Assembly: GCA_949357655.1 (NCBI GenBank)
Contig: CASHTG010000012.1
Location: 1,922,001 to 1,986,000 of the forward strand
DNA: 64,000 bases
Reading direction: 5' to 3'
Source of the DNA: Parascedosporium putredinis
Taxonomy: Eukaryota; Ascomycota; Sordariomycetes; Microascales; Microascaceae
Part shown: one piece after another, positions 11,462-21,971 of the stretch
Position numbering within the stretch: the stretch's first letter is position 1
Layout of the letters: every line of letters starts with the position of its first letter
Notes under the pieces: model-generated
The model's database searches: none
What the model was told of the DNA's origin: nothing
What the model saw: the letters and a program-made list of their open reading frames with translations, nothing else
Translations under genes and position numbers: made by a program

Positions 11462-14050
11462 CTTGCTCTCCTGGTACCTATATCAAGCAAAACGGTATGT
11501 GCGTCTAATACCTGCTGTGACGAGGGACGAAAGGCGACGAGGAAGAGTGATGCGAATATGAAGTGGCAAGGCAAAGGGTTGACGTCAATACATGGTTGCG
11601 CGCCGATGGCGGGGCAGGGATATTGGAGACGGGGATGTGAGGCGTTCGACTAAAATATTGGGTTCCGCCTCGTCGAGTGTTAGTTTCGCAATACAACGCA
11701 AGAGATGTAGTAAATGGGTGTAGCTCGAGAAACGTTGCGAAGTGTGTTCAAGTTGCGGGCCCTTGGGTGGGTGTCAGGCGATTGGCAGGAACGATGGACT
11801 CGACCTTGATACAAGTAGGAAAAGGCAGGACAGGTCGGAGTGGAAAAGCAAGAGGCTTTTGAAGGCAGCCAAGACCTTTCGAATGAGCACGCGATTTTTC
11901 TGGACTTGGCAAAGACAAAGCTGATTCCAAAGGGGAGAAAAAGATAAAAGAAAAAAAGAAAAGAAAGCCCAGTCAAGCCCAATGCGTGAGAGCGGGCGGT
12001 TTTGACCCCGCCAAATCTAATTCGTTCTTGGTGCTTGCGCAGCTCCCTTGTACGCAAGTGGGAGGGCTTTGGTTTTCAGCTAGGGCGGTTGAGCGAGGCG
12101 AGGGTGAACTAGGAGGCTTAGTTTTGTGTTCCTTTTCTCCTTATTCAGTTGTTGATCGTGGAGATCCATGAAGGGGAGGGGATGGGCCTGGCCCTGTTTC
12201 CGTTTCAAGCTAGAAGTCAAGAAGGCAGCCTTGACCTTCTTGTGCCTCGACGCTTGCAGTGGCTCGTGTTGCGTGCGTGGTCTTGGGACTCCGCCTCAGA
12301 GAAAACGCGTCAGGGCGCCGCAAAAGTGATGATGTCACTCCCCTGTCAGAGCTCAGAATTAACTGCACTGCACCATTCAAACACCTCTCAACCCAGGTCA
12401 ACATCAATACATCAAACCCAACCATGCATCGACCTATATGGTGAAAACCCCCAAACTTGGAGATTTATATTTAGTATCCTCCTGAACGCACAGATCACAG
12501 CTAAACTCGACCCGCGAATTTCTGCCCTCATGAAAGGTTCCATCTTTAGTGGGTGACACACTGATGGGAGGCCTTCGCAGCTAGCTCAGAGTCAAGGAGG
12601 CAAACACCGCCGAAGGTTCAGTGTTTGCCCAGGCCCGAGAACTGTGCTACGCGACATTTCTTCGGGGTTCGTATCTTGAAGAATCCAAATAGGCATGCAT
12701 TGTATCCTTCTTCGGAAGGAGGCAGCAGCGGAAGCTATCGCCTCATTCCAGAAACAGGTCCTAGCATCGGTCAAACCGAGAGGATCAAGAAGATAATAAA
12801 ACAAGAGCAATCAGAGCTTTAGATGAAAGTTCGCCGCTTTTAATACGTGCGGATTAGAAATCGACAAAAGGCATCACTGGTGTGGTATGGTCGGGACGGA
12901 CCTGTCCGCATTTCTCAGCAACAACGGATCAATTGATGTGTGATCTGGTGGTCATGGCTGACTGTCCTCGCAAGCAGTCGTTTATTGGCCGGGTCGCAAT
13001 CGCTTTCACATGCGACTCCGGACTCTGCGGACGGACATATGAACATTTTGGGGCGGGGTTAATCTCGCGCGTCTCCCCCGAACCTCGCTATGCCAGCTCA
13101 TCCATAGATCCATAGATCCATGGCTTCATTGGTTGCACGTCGATTCATCAAGAGATGTCCTGCTTTCCAAGCCCATGCCGTACACCTTGTGCTCTAGGCG
13201 ATCCAATGTTGTGCATTCTCCTGTATCCATGACAGTGGGTCTCATGTGTGGAAAACGCCACATTTGATATGATCAGAGAGGAGTGCCGCCTCAAGCTTCC
13301 CTCATCCTCCAGCAAGCTGGAATACTTCTCCAGCAGCTCGGGCGGGGCTTTCTCTGTAAATTTAGCACTGGAGCTTAATACAGCCGTATGGATTTGTCTT
13401 CGGTTAGATCAGTCGTTGGACATAACATCTTCATCATCTAGGACGCTGGTCGCCGAGTGCATTGAAATGAAAAAAGGGCGGCGGTGTCAATGATGGGTTG
13501 ACAAATGCCATGACTCAAGATTGCCACTTGCTACATCACCCAAGTAATAAGGGCGCATTGTACGTGTTCTGATTTCTGATCTCGGTGAGCGCCTTGCGCC
13601 TTGCGTCTTCAAGCTCCGGACTCATCAATTGCACCTCGGCACGTATCACCGACCCCAGCTTTCGATGTGACATCCAAGAGCGGGGACCTAGCACCTTCCC
13701 CCAAAGCGTGCTAACCCCTAAAACGGAGCTCATACTTGTTCCGACTGTCCGACCTCAAGATCTTTCCTTTCTCCAAGATTCATGCGCCCCCCTCAAGTGC
13801 TCACAAATCCCCGGACTGGCCGCCTACTATATAATTGTCCTCCTCTCTCCATCCTGGTTATTATTTAACCTCTCCCCCGCAGGTCCCACGAGCGAAATCT
13901 CGTTTCTGTGCACGAACCCTTGAAGCTTCACATTGCTTCTTGCCTCTGCACCCCTGCTCCGTGTAGCTTCAGATCAGAGCCTTTCATCAGCTTTAAACTC
14001 TGCGCTTTCTCTCTCAAACTGTTTGCGATATCCGAAAATAACACATCAAC
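11462..14050. other. Intergenic region holding two divergent promoters
   Basis: Upstream region of both the arrestin-like gene (-) and the aldehyde dehydrogenase gene (+). No coding frame of substance. It contains a short repeat of ATAGATCC at 13101-13122 and a TATA-like element listed separately. Confidence 0.45.
13828..13834 (+). promoter_or_regulatory. TATA-box-like element upstream of the aldehyde dehydrogenase gene
   Basis: TATATAA about 217 bases before the ATG at 14051. The leader in between is pyrimidine-rich, as in many fungal promoters. Position and sequence suggest a core promoter; no transcript evidence. Confidence 0.4.
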
Positions 14051-15753
14051 ATGGCTTCAACCAAGATTGACATTGGCGAGTTTAGCCATACTCCTGCTAG
14101 CTCCATCCCGGCCATTGTGGACGGAGTCCGCGCCACCTTCAGGTCGCACAAGACAAAGGATGTCCAGTACCGATTGAAGCAATTGCGAAAACTCTACTGG
14201 GGAATCGTGGATCTCCAGGCCCAGTTCATCGAGGCCCTCAACCGCGACCTGGGCATGTCCGCCTTCGAGGCCGAGCTTACCGAGCTCGACTTCATCCTCG
14301 AGGACCTTCGGTTCTGTCTTAACAACCTTGAGAAATGGGTCAAGGAGGAGCGCGTCTCCGGCATGAACCCCGCCTTCTTCATCTTGAACCACCGTATCCG
14401 AAAGGAGCCCCTTGGCACCTGCTTGGTCATTGGCGCGTACAACTTCCCCGTACAGTTGTCCCTCGGGCCTTGCGTTGGCGCCATTGCTGCCGGCAACACT
14501 GTAGTTTTGAAGCCCTCAGAGAGCTCACCTGCCACTGCCACCGTTCTGAAGACCTTGTTCGAGAACTACCTCGATCCCGATGCGTACACCGTCGTCAACG
14601 GTGCCATCGACGAGACCACGGCCCTCCTTGACCAGAGGTGGGACAAGATCTTTACACCGGAAGCAACCGCATCGGCAAGATCATCACTAGGAAGGCTGCC
14701 GACACCCTCACCCCCGTCACCCTCGAGCTGGGCGGCCAAAACCCTGCCTTCGTCACCAAGAACTCGGATATCGCCCTCGCCGCGCGCCGCGTTCTCTATG
14801 GCAAGGTATTCAATGCTGGCCAGATCTGCATTTCTACCAATTATGTCCTCGTCGACCGCAGCGTTCTCGCGGCCTTCATCGAGGCTCTCAAGGCAACCTA
14901 TCAGACCTACTTCCCGAAGGGAGCCAAAGCAAGCCCTGATTTCGGTAGGGTCGTGAACCAAAGGCAGTTCCAGCGCATCAAGAAGATGATTGATGAATCC
15001 AAGGGCAAGATTGTCCTTGGTGGAGAGATGGATGAAGCCGAGCTTTACATCGAGCCTACTGTCGTCTTGGTGGAGTCCAAGGATGACTCTATGATTGTCG
15101 ACGAGACCTTTGGCCCGGCCTTCTCCCTGCTCGCCGTCGATGATCTCGACGAGGCCATCTCTATCGCAAATGATGTCTATTCGACGCCCCTATCCCTCGC
15201 TGCTTTCGGAAGCTCCATGGAGAACAAGCAAAGTGAGTCCCCGTCCCGTCCCGTCCCGTCCGTTGAAAAAGATGGCCAAAGGGGCCTAGCTCATTGAGTT
15301 TACTAACATGCCCGCCACACAGTCCTCAACCAAGTCACGTCCGGCGGTGCCTCCATCAACGACGCCTTTGTGCACGCCTCGATGAGCCCCGCTCCCTTTG
15401 GTGGTGTCGGCCAGTCTGGCACGGGTGCCTACCGAGGAAAGGCGTCCTTCGACACCTTTAGCCACGCGCGCACCATTGCTCAGACACCGGGATGGGCAGA
15501 CAGCCTCTTCCGAGTGCGATACATGCCCTACAACTTCAAGAAGCTCAACCAGATGCCCCGCCCGCCAAGGAAGAATCTCGGCTTCGATCGCGAAGGCAAC
15601 GTCGTCCGTGGGGTGTCGTACTGGCTTGGGTTCATTACTCGACTGGGTGCTACTGGCGCCAAAGGTGCGTTGCTAAGGTGGATCGTGGTACTAGTTTCGG
15701 CCGTCGCATTCGCTCGGAGGGTGAATTTTGAGACAGTGAGGCTTATTTTGTGA
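14051..15753 (+). CDS. Fatty aldehyde dehydrogenase (ALDH3/Hfd1-like), membrane-anchored; one frame break
   Basis: Exon 1 is 14051-15232. The intron 15233-15322 has a GTGAGT donor, a TACTAAC branch at 15301 and a CAG acceptor; it holds a CCCGT tandem repeat. Exon 2 is 15323-15753. With one base added at the T run 14651-14653 the product is 537 aa. NAD-dependent oxidation of long-chain aldehydes is inferred from the family. VIGAYNFPVQ is the nucleotide-binding segment, VTLELGGQNP carries the general-base Glu, and FNAGQICIS carries the catalytic Cys. PFGGVGQSGTGAYRG and FDTFSHARTI are class-3 signatures. A hydrophobic C-terminal stretch (LLRWIVVLVSAVAF) would anchor it to ER, mitochondrial outer membrane or lipid droplets, as in Hfd1. 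Confidence 0.93.
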
Positions 15754-16173
15754 ACCAAAAAGAAGGATCCTAGTATCTCCACCTAGACCACAGAACACAC
15801 AAGAGGTGGGGTGAGGCGAGAACTCGCGTGTATGATACTTCTTCATTCAGCATGTACGTTTTTAGGATCGCGGGCGGCAGGTTTGAAAGCTAGTTCTTGG
15901 GAGAAAACGGACCGTAAGATCACTGCAGGGGGCCAGTACCCCTGACGATCTCGGAGGAGGGAAGATTGTAATCACATTTGTCTCAACACTCGATGCTTCG
16001 AAATTTCCTTTGTTATATGGCGAGAATATCGTCACAGGTTAATAGGTCAAGCGTTCTACGTTTTGGAACCGCAAACACACATACCCCAACCAGGGCTGAG
16101 TGCAGTGTCATGGGCTGAATATATTCCTTTGTCTGCTTTGACTATGTTTCTTTGACCCTTTACCCACCACCTT
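15754..16173. other. Convergent 3' flanks
   Basis: Between the aldehyde dehydrogenase (+) and Rrp4 (-) genes. A/T-rich and without coding signal; expected to hold both 3' UTRs. Confidence 0.5.
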
Positions 16174-17307
16174 TCAAGTTATCACTTCCGTAATTCCTCG
16201 GCTAGTCTTTCTCCTTTCTCCCCCTAGGTATATGCTATCCTCCACATCCTCGTTGGCCATTTCCACAGCAAACTCGTAGCCCTGGCACACCATGGCCTCG
16301 TCGACTTTGAGACCGTTTTCTACCAGCGCGACGATAACGCAGCGTATCCTCGCTATCTCGCGCATCATTCCAACCTCGATGTGATCGTTTTGGCTCGAGT
16401 ACATGTTGAGGCTCGTCATCTCCTCCAGGCGGTGCAGCCCCGAAGAGCCCAGATCCGCCGCACTCTGGTTCTCAATGTGCTTGCAGATCCATATGTAGCC
16501 GTTGACGCCGAGCACGACGTCCACCTTGCCCGACTTGGTCTCCATGGTCCAGATTTGCCTCTTGGCCCTGACGACACCGCCGCCGCCGCCTACGCCGGTG
16601 AGGCTGAGAAAATGCCGTTGCGTAGCTTGCCGTAGCGCAAAGAGCGGGTGTGCAGGGCGGCGGCGCCGTCCCCGTGCAGGGTCTGGACCTCGGCGACGAC
16701 GAGGTCGCCCTCGGCGAAGAAGGAACGGATCTGCAGCTCGTCGGTCTCGGTGCGCTTGCGCTGGATGCCGCCGGGCAGGTTGATGGCGCTGAGCTGCAGG
16801 ATGGCGAGCTGGGAGGAGGCCACGTCTACGCGCCAACGGCGGGCCTGGACCTCGGTGACGCGGCCGACGACGAGGTCGCCGATCTCTGGGGTGTAGCGGG
16901 CGCGTAGGGGCCGTACGGAGATGAGCTTGTTCGTCTTGGTGACGGTACCGGCGACGGACGATGTGATGTTTGTGGTCCCGACGGGAACGTATGTGCCGTG
17001 TCCTCTGGAACGAGGAAAGGAAAGAGGAGAAAATGTGAGTAAGAGGTTACGCGAAAACTGGTACTTAAAGAAGAAATTGAGGAGGTGGGTTTCGTGAAGT
17101 GAACAAAACCTACCTCATCCATTGAGCATCATCGGTGATGAGTTCGCCGGGGGTTACGAGATCGATGTCGGCGTAGCGGGCCGCCCCAGCGTCCATGGAG
17201 ACGTCGCCGTCCAGATCAATCCCGCCTTCTGAGTCTGAGCCGGAGCCGGCATCTTCTGACCGGCTGCGAGGGACAGCGGGTTTTGGTTGGAGGATCGTGA
17301 TGGCCAT
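16174..17307 (-). CDS. RRP4: Exosome RNA-binding subunit Rrp4; one frame break
   Basis: Exon 1 is 17307-17114 and exon 2 is 17004-16174. The intron 17113-17005 has a GTAGGT donor and CCAG acceptor. One base added at the A run 16609-16612 gives 341 aa. Order: acidic Ser/Asp-rich N-terminus, the GHGTYVPVG segment, an S1 domain (IGDLVVGRVTEVQARRWRVD, AINLPGG), the diagnostic LHTRSLRYGKLRNG, then a KH domain with GVNGYIWICKH. It is a cap subunit of the nuclear and cytoplasmic RNA exosome that guides RNA to the catalytic subunits. The break falls between the S1 and KH domains, so a naive prediction would lose the KH half. Confidence 0.94.
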
Positions 17308-18072
17308 GGTAGCTACTGTTTTTTTTTCTGTAAATGTGGTGGGGTTGAGGGACGACGCCCAAGGCTCCCGTCGCACTGCGAGAGACGGTGGCAGCACTTT
17401 GCGAAAGAATTGAAGTGGACTCGATGATTGCGAGGTTTCAACTGATCTCTGAGGGATATCGTTTGAATTGCTGTAGCTATTATGTGGCTTGTTTGCTGGG
17501 CGTAGATGGGGTATCAAAAACGGCCTTACTTTTGGTTCATGCAATTTTTGAGTTTGCTTGGGATGAGGTGAAGGTGAGCCGTCGTGGGGCAGTCAAGAGG
17601 CGAGTGTGAATAATTTCTTCGCTAAGCGCAGCACCACAACGCGCGCAAACAATTGACATCAATCATATCTACACTCATATGGATTCGTACACTGGATCCA
17701 TAGATCGTAAAACAACAACTCGTACAGCAAGATATATATTACATTTTATTGAGTGGGTATTTGACATCTAATTGTTACAGGTGTTTGCACATTGGAGGAG
17801 CTGTGTGCCTTTCCTAAAGAGGATAGGGACTCCCATTGTCGAAGGTGCGCCGGCTTAGAGGCAGAGCCGCCAATTGCTCGCCAGCATCTGCGCATAATAT
17901 AGTAGCACTTGATTCCAAGTCGCCGGCCGGGGCGCAAGCGACCAGCAGGTGTAGCGCGCTTTATCTTCGTGTCCGGCAAGGCCATCGTTGGGAGGGGCCT
18001 CGCGAGTGTTCTTACTCCGCCGGTTCCGACGAGCCAGTTCGTCCGTCGTCGGACCGTTTGCTTGCAGGTCGT
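17308..18072. other. Intergenic region, Rrp4 promoter side
   Basis: Upstream of RRP4 (-) and downstream of the DMAC1-like gene (-). Segment 17640-17770 is A/T-rich (TATATATTACATTTTATT), consistent with a 3' UTR and polyadenylation region. No gene seen. Confidence 0.45.
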
Positions 18073-18476
18073 CTACTTGACAAGCCTCCAGATGCCCATC
18101 CAGGCAAGGCCGAGCGACAGCATTGTTATGCCAGCCTTCCTGCTCCGCATGCCAAACATCGATTTACTCAAGAGGACCTCCTGACGTCGAGATTCGAGCT
18201 GAGCATGTCCCGAGACATAGTTGAAGGCTGCGAGACCTATAAAAGCACCGCCGCCTATATTCAAGCATATTAGCTAGTGATGCACGGAGTTTACCCTCAT
18301 GTGCCCTTTGGAGGAATGGTGGGCGCAAGGAAGGTAGCAAGGAACCGGGACAGCGAGGTCGACTCACCAACAACGCGACAAGCTGTACAGTCCTCCTTGG
18401 CATCTTGCCTCAGAAGTTTGTTGAGGTCTTCGGGCTTCTCAAGGCTCTGCAATGTCGTTACTTCGTCTCGGGCCAT
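18073..18476 (-). CDS. DMAC1-like (DUF4536) small two-TM mitochondrial protein, 96 aa
   Basis: Exon 1 is 18476-18368 and exon 2 is 18254-18073. The intron 18367-18255 has a GTGAGT donor and TATAG acceptor. The frame is intact (97 codons). A charged N-terminus (about 1-28) precedes DCTACRVVG, with Cys at about 30 and 33. Two hydrophobic segments follow, GGAFIGLAAFNYVSGHA (about 38-54) and AGITMLSLGLAWMGIWRLV (about 77-95). The CxxCRVxG plus two-TM pattern matches the distal membrane-arm assembly component 1-like domain, found in small mitochondrial inner-membrane proteins linked to complex I assembly. That function is a family inference. The gene diverges from AP-3 mu. Confidence 0.75.
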
Positions 18477-18856
18477 GGCGAATTTTTGGACTTCACCCTT
18501 TTTCGGTGGATGATTGTAGGATGGGAATTTGGAGAGGCTTTGTCGCGTGGCAAATCTCCAGATCACAGACACGCCTTCTGTGGTCTGGGTGAGCCAAAGA
18601 TTGATTAACGCTCCCAGTGGCTCACAGCTGCCGCCAGGGGATATGGTCTGATTCGCTGCTGTGATGGAGCGATCAATAAAATCCGGCTCACAAATTTGAA
18701 CATTGGGAATTAGGGGCCTTGGCCAGCCAGCGACCAAGCCTTCCGTCCACTGCCCCACCATAACTCGCACATCCTCGATGACGACGTACATGCGCCAGCC
18801 CCAAGGTTCAAGCTCCCCTCCAAGTGCCTCAACGGTCAGCAGCACTACGAGGCAAA
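18477..18856. promoter_or_regulatory. Shared divergent promoter of the DMAC1-like gene and AP-3 mu
   Basis: 380 bases separate the two start codons, which point away from each other, so both 5' UTRs and promoters must fit here. A minus-strand open frame covers it, but it is continuous with exon 1 of the DMAC1-like gene upstream of its best ATG and has no domain character. No clear TATA box seen. Confidence 0.55.
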
Positions 18857-20645
18857 ATGAACGGCGTGATAGAAGCCTTGCACATCTTTGATGAGCACCA
18901 GTAAGTCCTTTCCCTCATGGATTAGAAAACAAAAAAACGGATCCATAGCCGCGGAGACCTAACCTAAACTAGCCATGCCATCGTCGCTCACACCTACGCT
19001 GGCCGCCCATTATCTCCGACCCAGCTCTTGCCCCTCTACCTCGACCACCCCGCCCCACGACCCAACGTCCTCTATCTCCCCAATACGAACCCGCCGACTC
19101 TAGTATACAGCTTCACGCATGCGAACCTTCTATTGCTCGCCACCTCATCCTCCGAAATCGAGCCCCTCTTAGTTCTCGAGTTCCTCCACCGCGTTGTCGA
19201 CGCATTCGAAGAGTTCCTCGGCGCACCGCTCCTATCCAGCAAGATCGAACAAAATTACGATGTTGTGGCCCAGCTCCTTACTGAGATGTGCGACGCAGGG
19301 GCCGTCAACACAACGGAGCCCAATGCGCTGAGGGACTTGGTTGAGGTTGAGGGCTGGGTTGATAAACTCCTGGGGAGTATAAACCTACCCGGGTATGTTT
19401 CTCCTGTCCTACATCTTATTGGAGATGTAGTGATCTAACCTCTCTCACGCATCGCATTAGAAAACCGGGGTTTGCAGCGAACCCGACGACGACATCTTTA
19501 TCCATCCTCAATGGACCTGCCTTGCCTTGGAGGAGAGCCAATGTCAGGCACATGTCAAACGAACTCTACGCTGATGTTGTGGAAACGCTCACAGTCACCC
19601 TGGCACCATCAGGTCGGCCGTTGGCCGCATTTGCCAATGGCACCATAGCCTTCACTTCCAAGGTGTCCGGAGTCCCTGACATCACTCTAAACCTAACATG
19701 TCCGTCGGGCAGACACAACCTCGGAAGCATCCTGGAGCTCCCCGTATTCCATCCCTGTGTGCGACTAGCCAAGTGGAAAGAAAGGCCTGGGGAATTAAGT
19801 TTTATTCCACCTGATGGTAGGTTCATCCTAGCTGGATACGAGGTGAATCTCTTGCCATTTACGGACGGCCTGCCTTCTGGCAACCTAAAGCTTCCCGTCA
19901 CTATAGAGGTCAAGACTGGCCTTGGTGGAACTGGGTGCGACTTTGAAGTGCGCGTTCAAACTAACCGCGTAACTGGTACGGGCTCCTCGTCCTCCGGAGC
20001 CGCGAGCCGCGGGGAGTGGCGGGATAGGGAGCCGGGGGTTTGGGGGCCCACATTCAGGGACAGCCTCCGCCCCTCTACTGGAGGACCTTGTGGTGAGGAT
20101 ACCACTGCCCAAAGAAGTACGAAATTTACCAGAGATACGGCCAAGCCGAGGAGACGCCGTTTTCAACCCAGCGGATGGTGTCCTCGAGTGGATGGTGCCA
20201 GCAAAGGAAATCTCTATGGGAACATCGCATTTTTCACTTCGTTGTACAGTCGTTGGGCCCGTCTCTGAGGAGGATGACGACGGAGAGGATGATAGCATCC
20301 CCGGTACTGGCTTGGCGGACTATGGATACGAAGAACCATATCAAGGCTCCCAGACCACTCCAAAGAAGGAAAAGAAAGGGACCAAGGCGCCCAAAAGGAT
20401 GAGGGGATAAGGCTCAAGGGGTCAAGGAGGCAGATGAGGCTAAGAAGGTCGCACAAAATAAGCTTTTGATGCCGAGCTCAGTCTCTGCCAGCTTCTCTGT
20501 CAAGGGCTGGGTACCGAGCGGGTTGAAGGTGGAGAGTATCATGCTAGACGCGAGACGGAGCAGGGGGCTTGGAGAAGGCGTCAAGCCCTACAAAGGGGTC
20601 AAATATCTAACTATTAGCAAAGGTGGGGTGGAGATTCGGTGTTGA
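18857..20645 (+). CDS. APM3: AP-3 adaptor complex mu subunit; two frame breaks
   Basis: Three exons: 18857-18900, 18973-19392 and 19461-20645. Introns 18901-18972 (GTAAGT...CTAG) and 19393-19460 (GTATGT...TTAG) fit in phase. The N-terminal longin-like domain begins MNGVIEALHIFDEH. The linker plus LPWRRANVRHMSNELYADVV is the start of the mu homology domain typical of AP-3 mu. The C-terminus has SASFSVKGWVPSGLKVE and KPYKGVKYLTISKGGVEIRC at the stop. AP-3 sorts cargo from Golgi/endosomes to the vacuole. One break lies somewhere in 19985-20060 (Gly/Ser-rich, not precisely placeable), the second at the G run 20403-20406. With four added bases the protein is 550 aa. The segment between the breaks (LLEDLVVRIPLPKEVRNL) is clearly homologous. 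Confidence 0.9.
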
Positions 20646-21971
20646 ACAATAAACACGGAAGAGAGTTCTCCCCCAAAGTAACCGTCAGGGTTCTTGGCCG
20701 GTACCGAAACCACAGTAATAACAATAGCGCCTAACGGGTTCTTCAAGAGGTGGGAAAGATGTGTGTCTTCCAGCCCCGGAAAACCGGACGATACCTCTCT
20801 TTCCCGCTTCAGAACCCGAAGGAACTAGTGGGCCTTCCTACAAACTGATACCTTGTGGGTTCTATTACATCCAAACCGCCTGTGCAGCCGTCCTTTTATC
20901 GTTTCGAGGTGTCAAGGACGCGGATTTAGCGTAGTTCTCACTTGAAATAATGCCTCGCCCAACTGCCGTTGCGGTGGACCCTGGGCAATTTCACATCGGA
21001 ACAACCAGCGGCATTTCGGAAGGGGGCAAACCTGTCTCCGAAGGATGTGAGGACGTTCCGAAGTTGCGGAATTCCCGCTTTCATGATGTCCCTCGCTCTT
21101 GGGTTTTTGTCCATTGTGCCATCCAAGTGGTCGTCGAGGATGCTCCAGCATCAATTATATTGCCGATAGCCACGGGCGGAGATTGAACGTCGATAGCATC
21201 AACGCGTTGACAAGGCGAGCTTAAGTAGAGACCGGCCAGAGGGCTAGCTCATTTTTGGGGGTTTTTATTTCCGAGGAGGAAAGGAGTTATTTCCGTCCCT
21301 CTAAGCTTGTCAAGGGCGGTTTCGGGATTCGGGGTGGGCGCATGGCCTCTTTGGTGCAACGAGGGGTCATTCATGGGACCACGGCTATTGAATTGTTAGG
21401 GGATTGGGCGGCCACCAAGTCTGGATCAAGCAGGCCCCCTAGTAACGCACAGTGAGCTGGCTCCTGGGCCCCCAGAGTGGCTCCTTCCCCCACCTTCAAG
21501 TTGAGCATTTGAGCTCTCTCACAGCGCTCTCTCACCCCTCTCTCGGGTTGAATCATTCCGCCAAGTGCCGCTACTCCCCACAGGATTGATCATCCATTGT
21601 GAGATCAAGCAATCAAATCAATCAGATCGGCTTCGGCGCACGGTGCACGGGTGGCTGATCAGATTGACGGGCTTTGCTGCTTAATCGTAGTCCGGTTATA
21701 GTGGCGACCCTCGACCCTGCACTGGAATTAACGACGGGCTAGGTCCTGCCCTCCATCCGAGGTCCGGTGTCACCATCTGACTTCATCGAAGCTTGAACAC
21801 GCCATCACCTGGCCCAACACATTAGCAACAAACCTAACTTCAACCTCGACTCTTTACTCGAGGACCATACCTGCACTTTTCCACCGCGGATCTTTCTTTT
21901 TGAGAAGAAAAAGAGCCCAATGCGCTAACAAGCCGGGGCTTTTTCGGTCGATTTCTGGCTGACATCGCCAA
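20646..21971. other. Intergenic region
   Basis: No supported gene. Contains 3' sequence of AP-3 mu and, towards 21800-21971, the promoter/leader of the transacylase gene. A CAATCAAATCAATCA-like A/T-rich patch near 21610 is the only local oddity. Confidence 0.45.
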
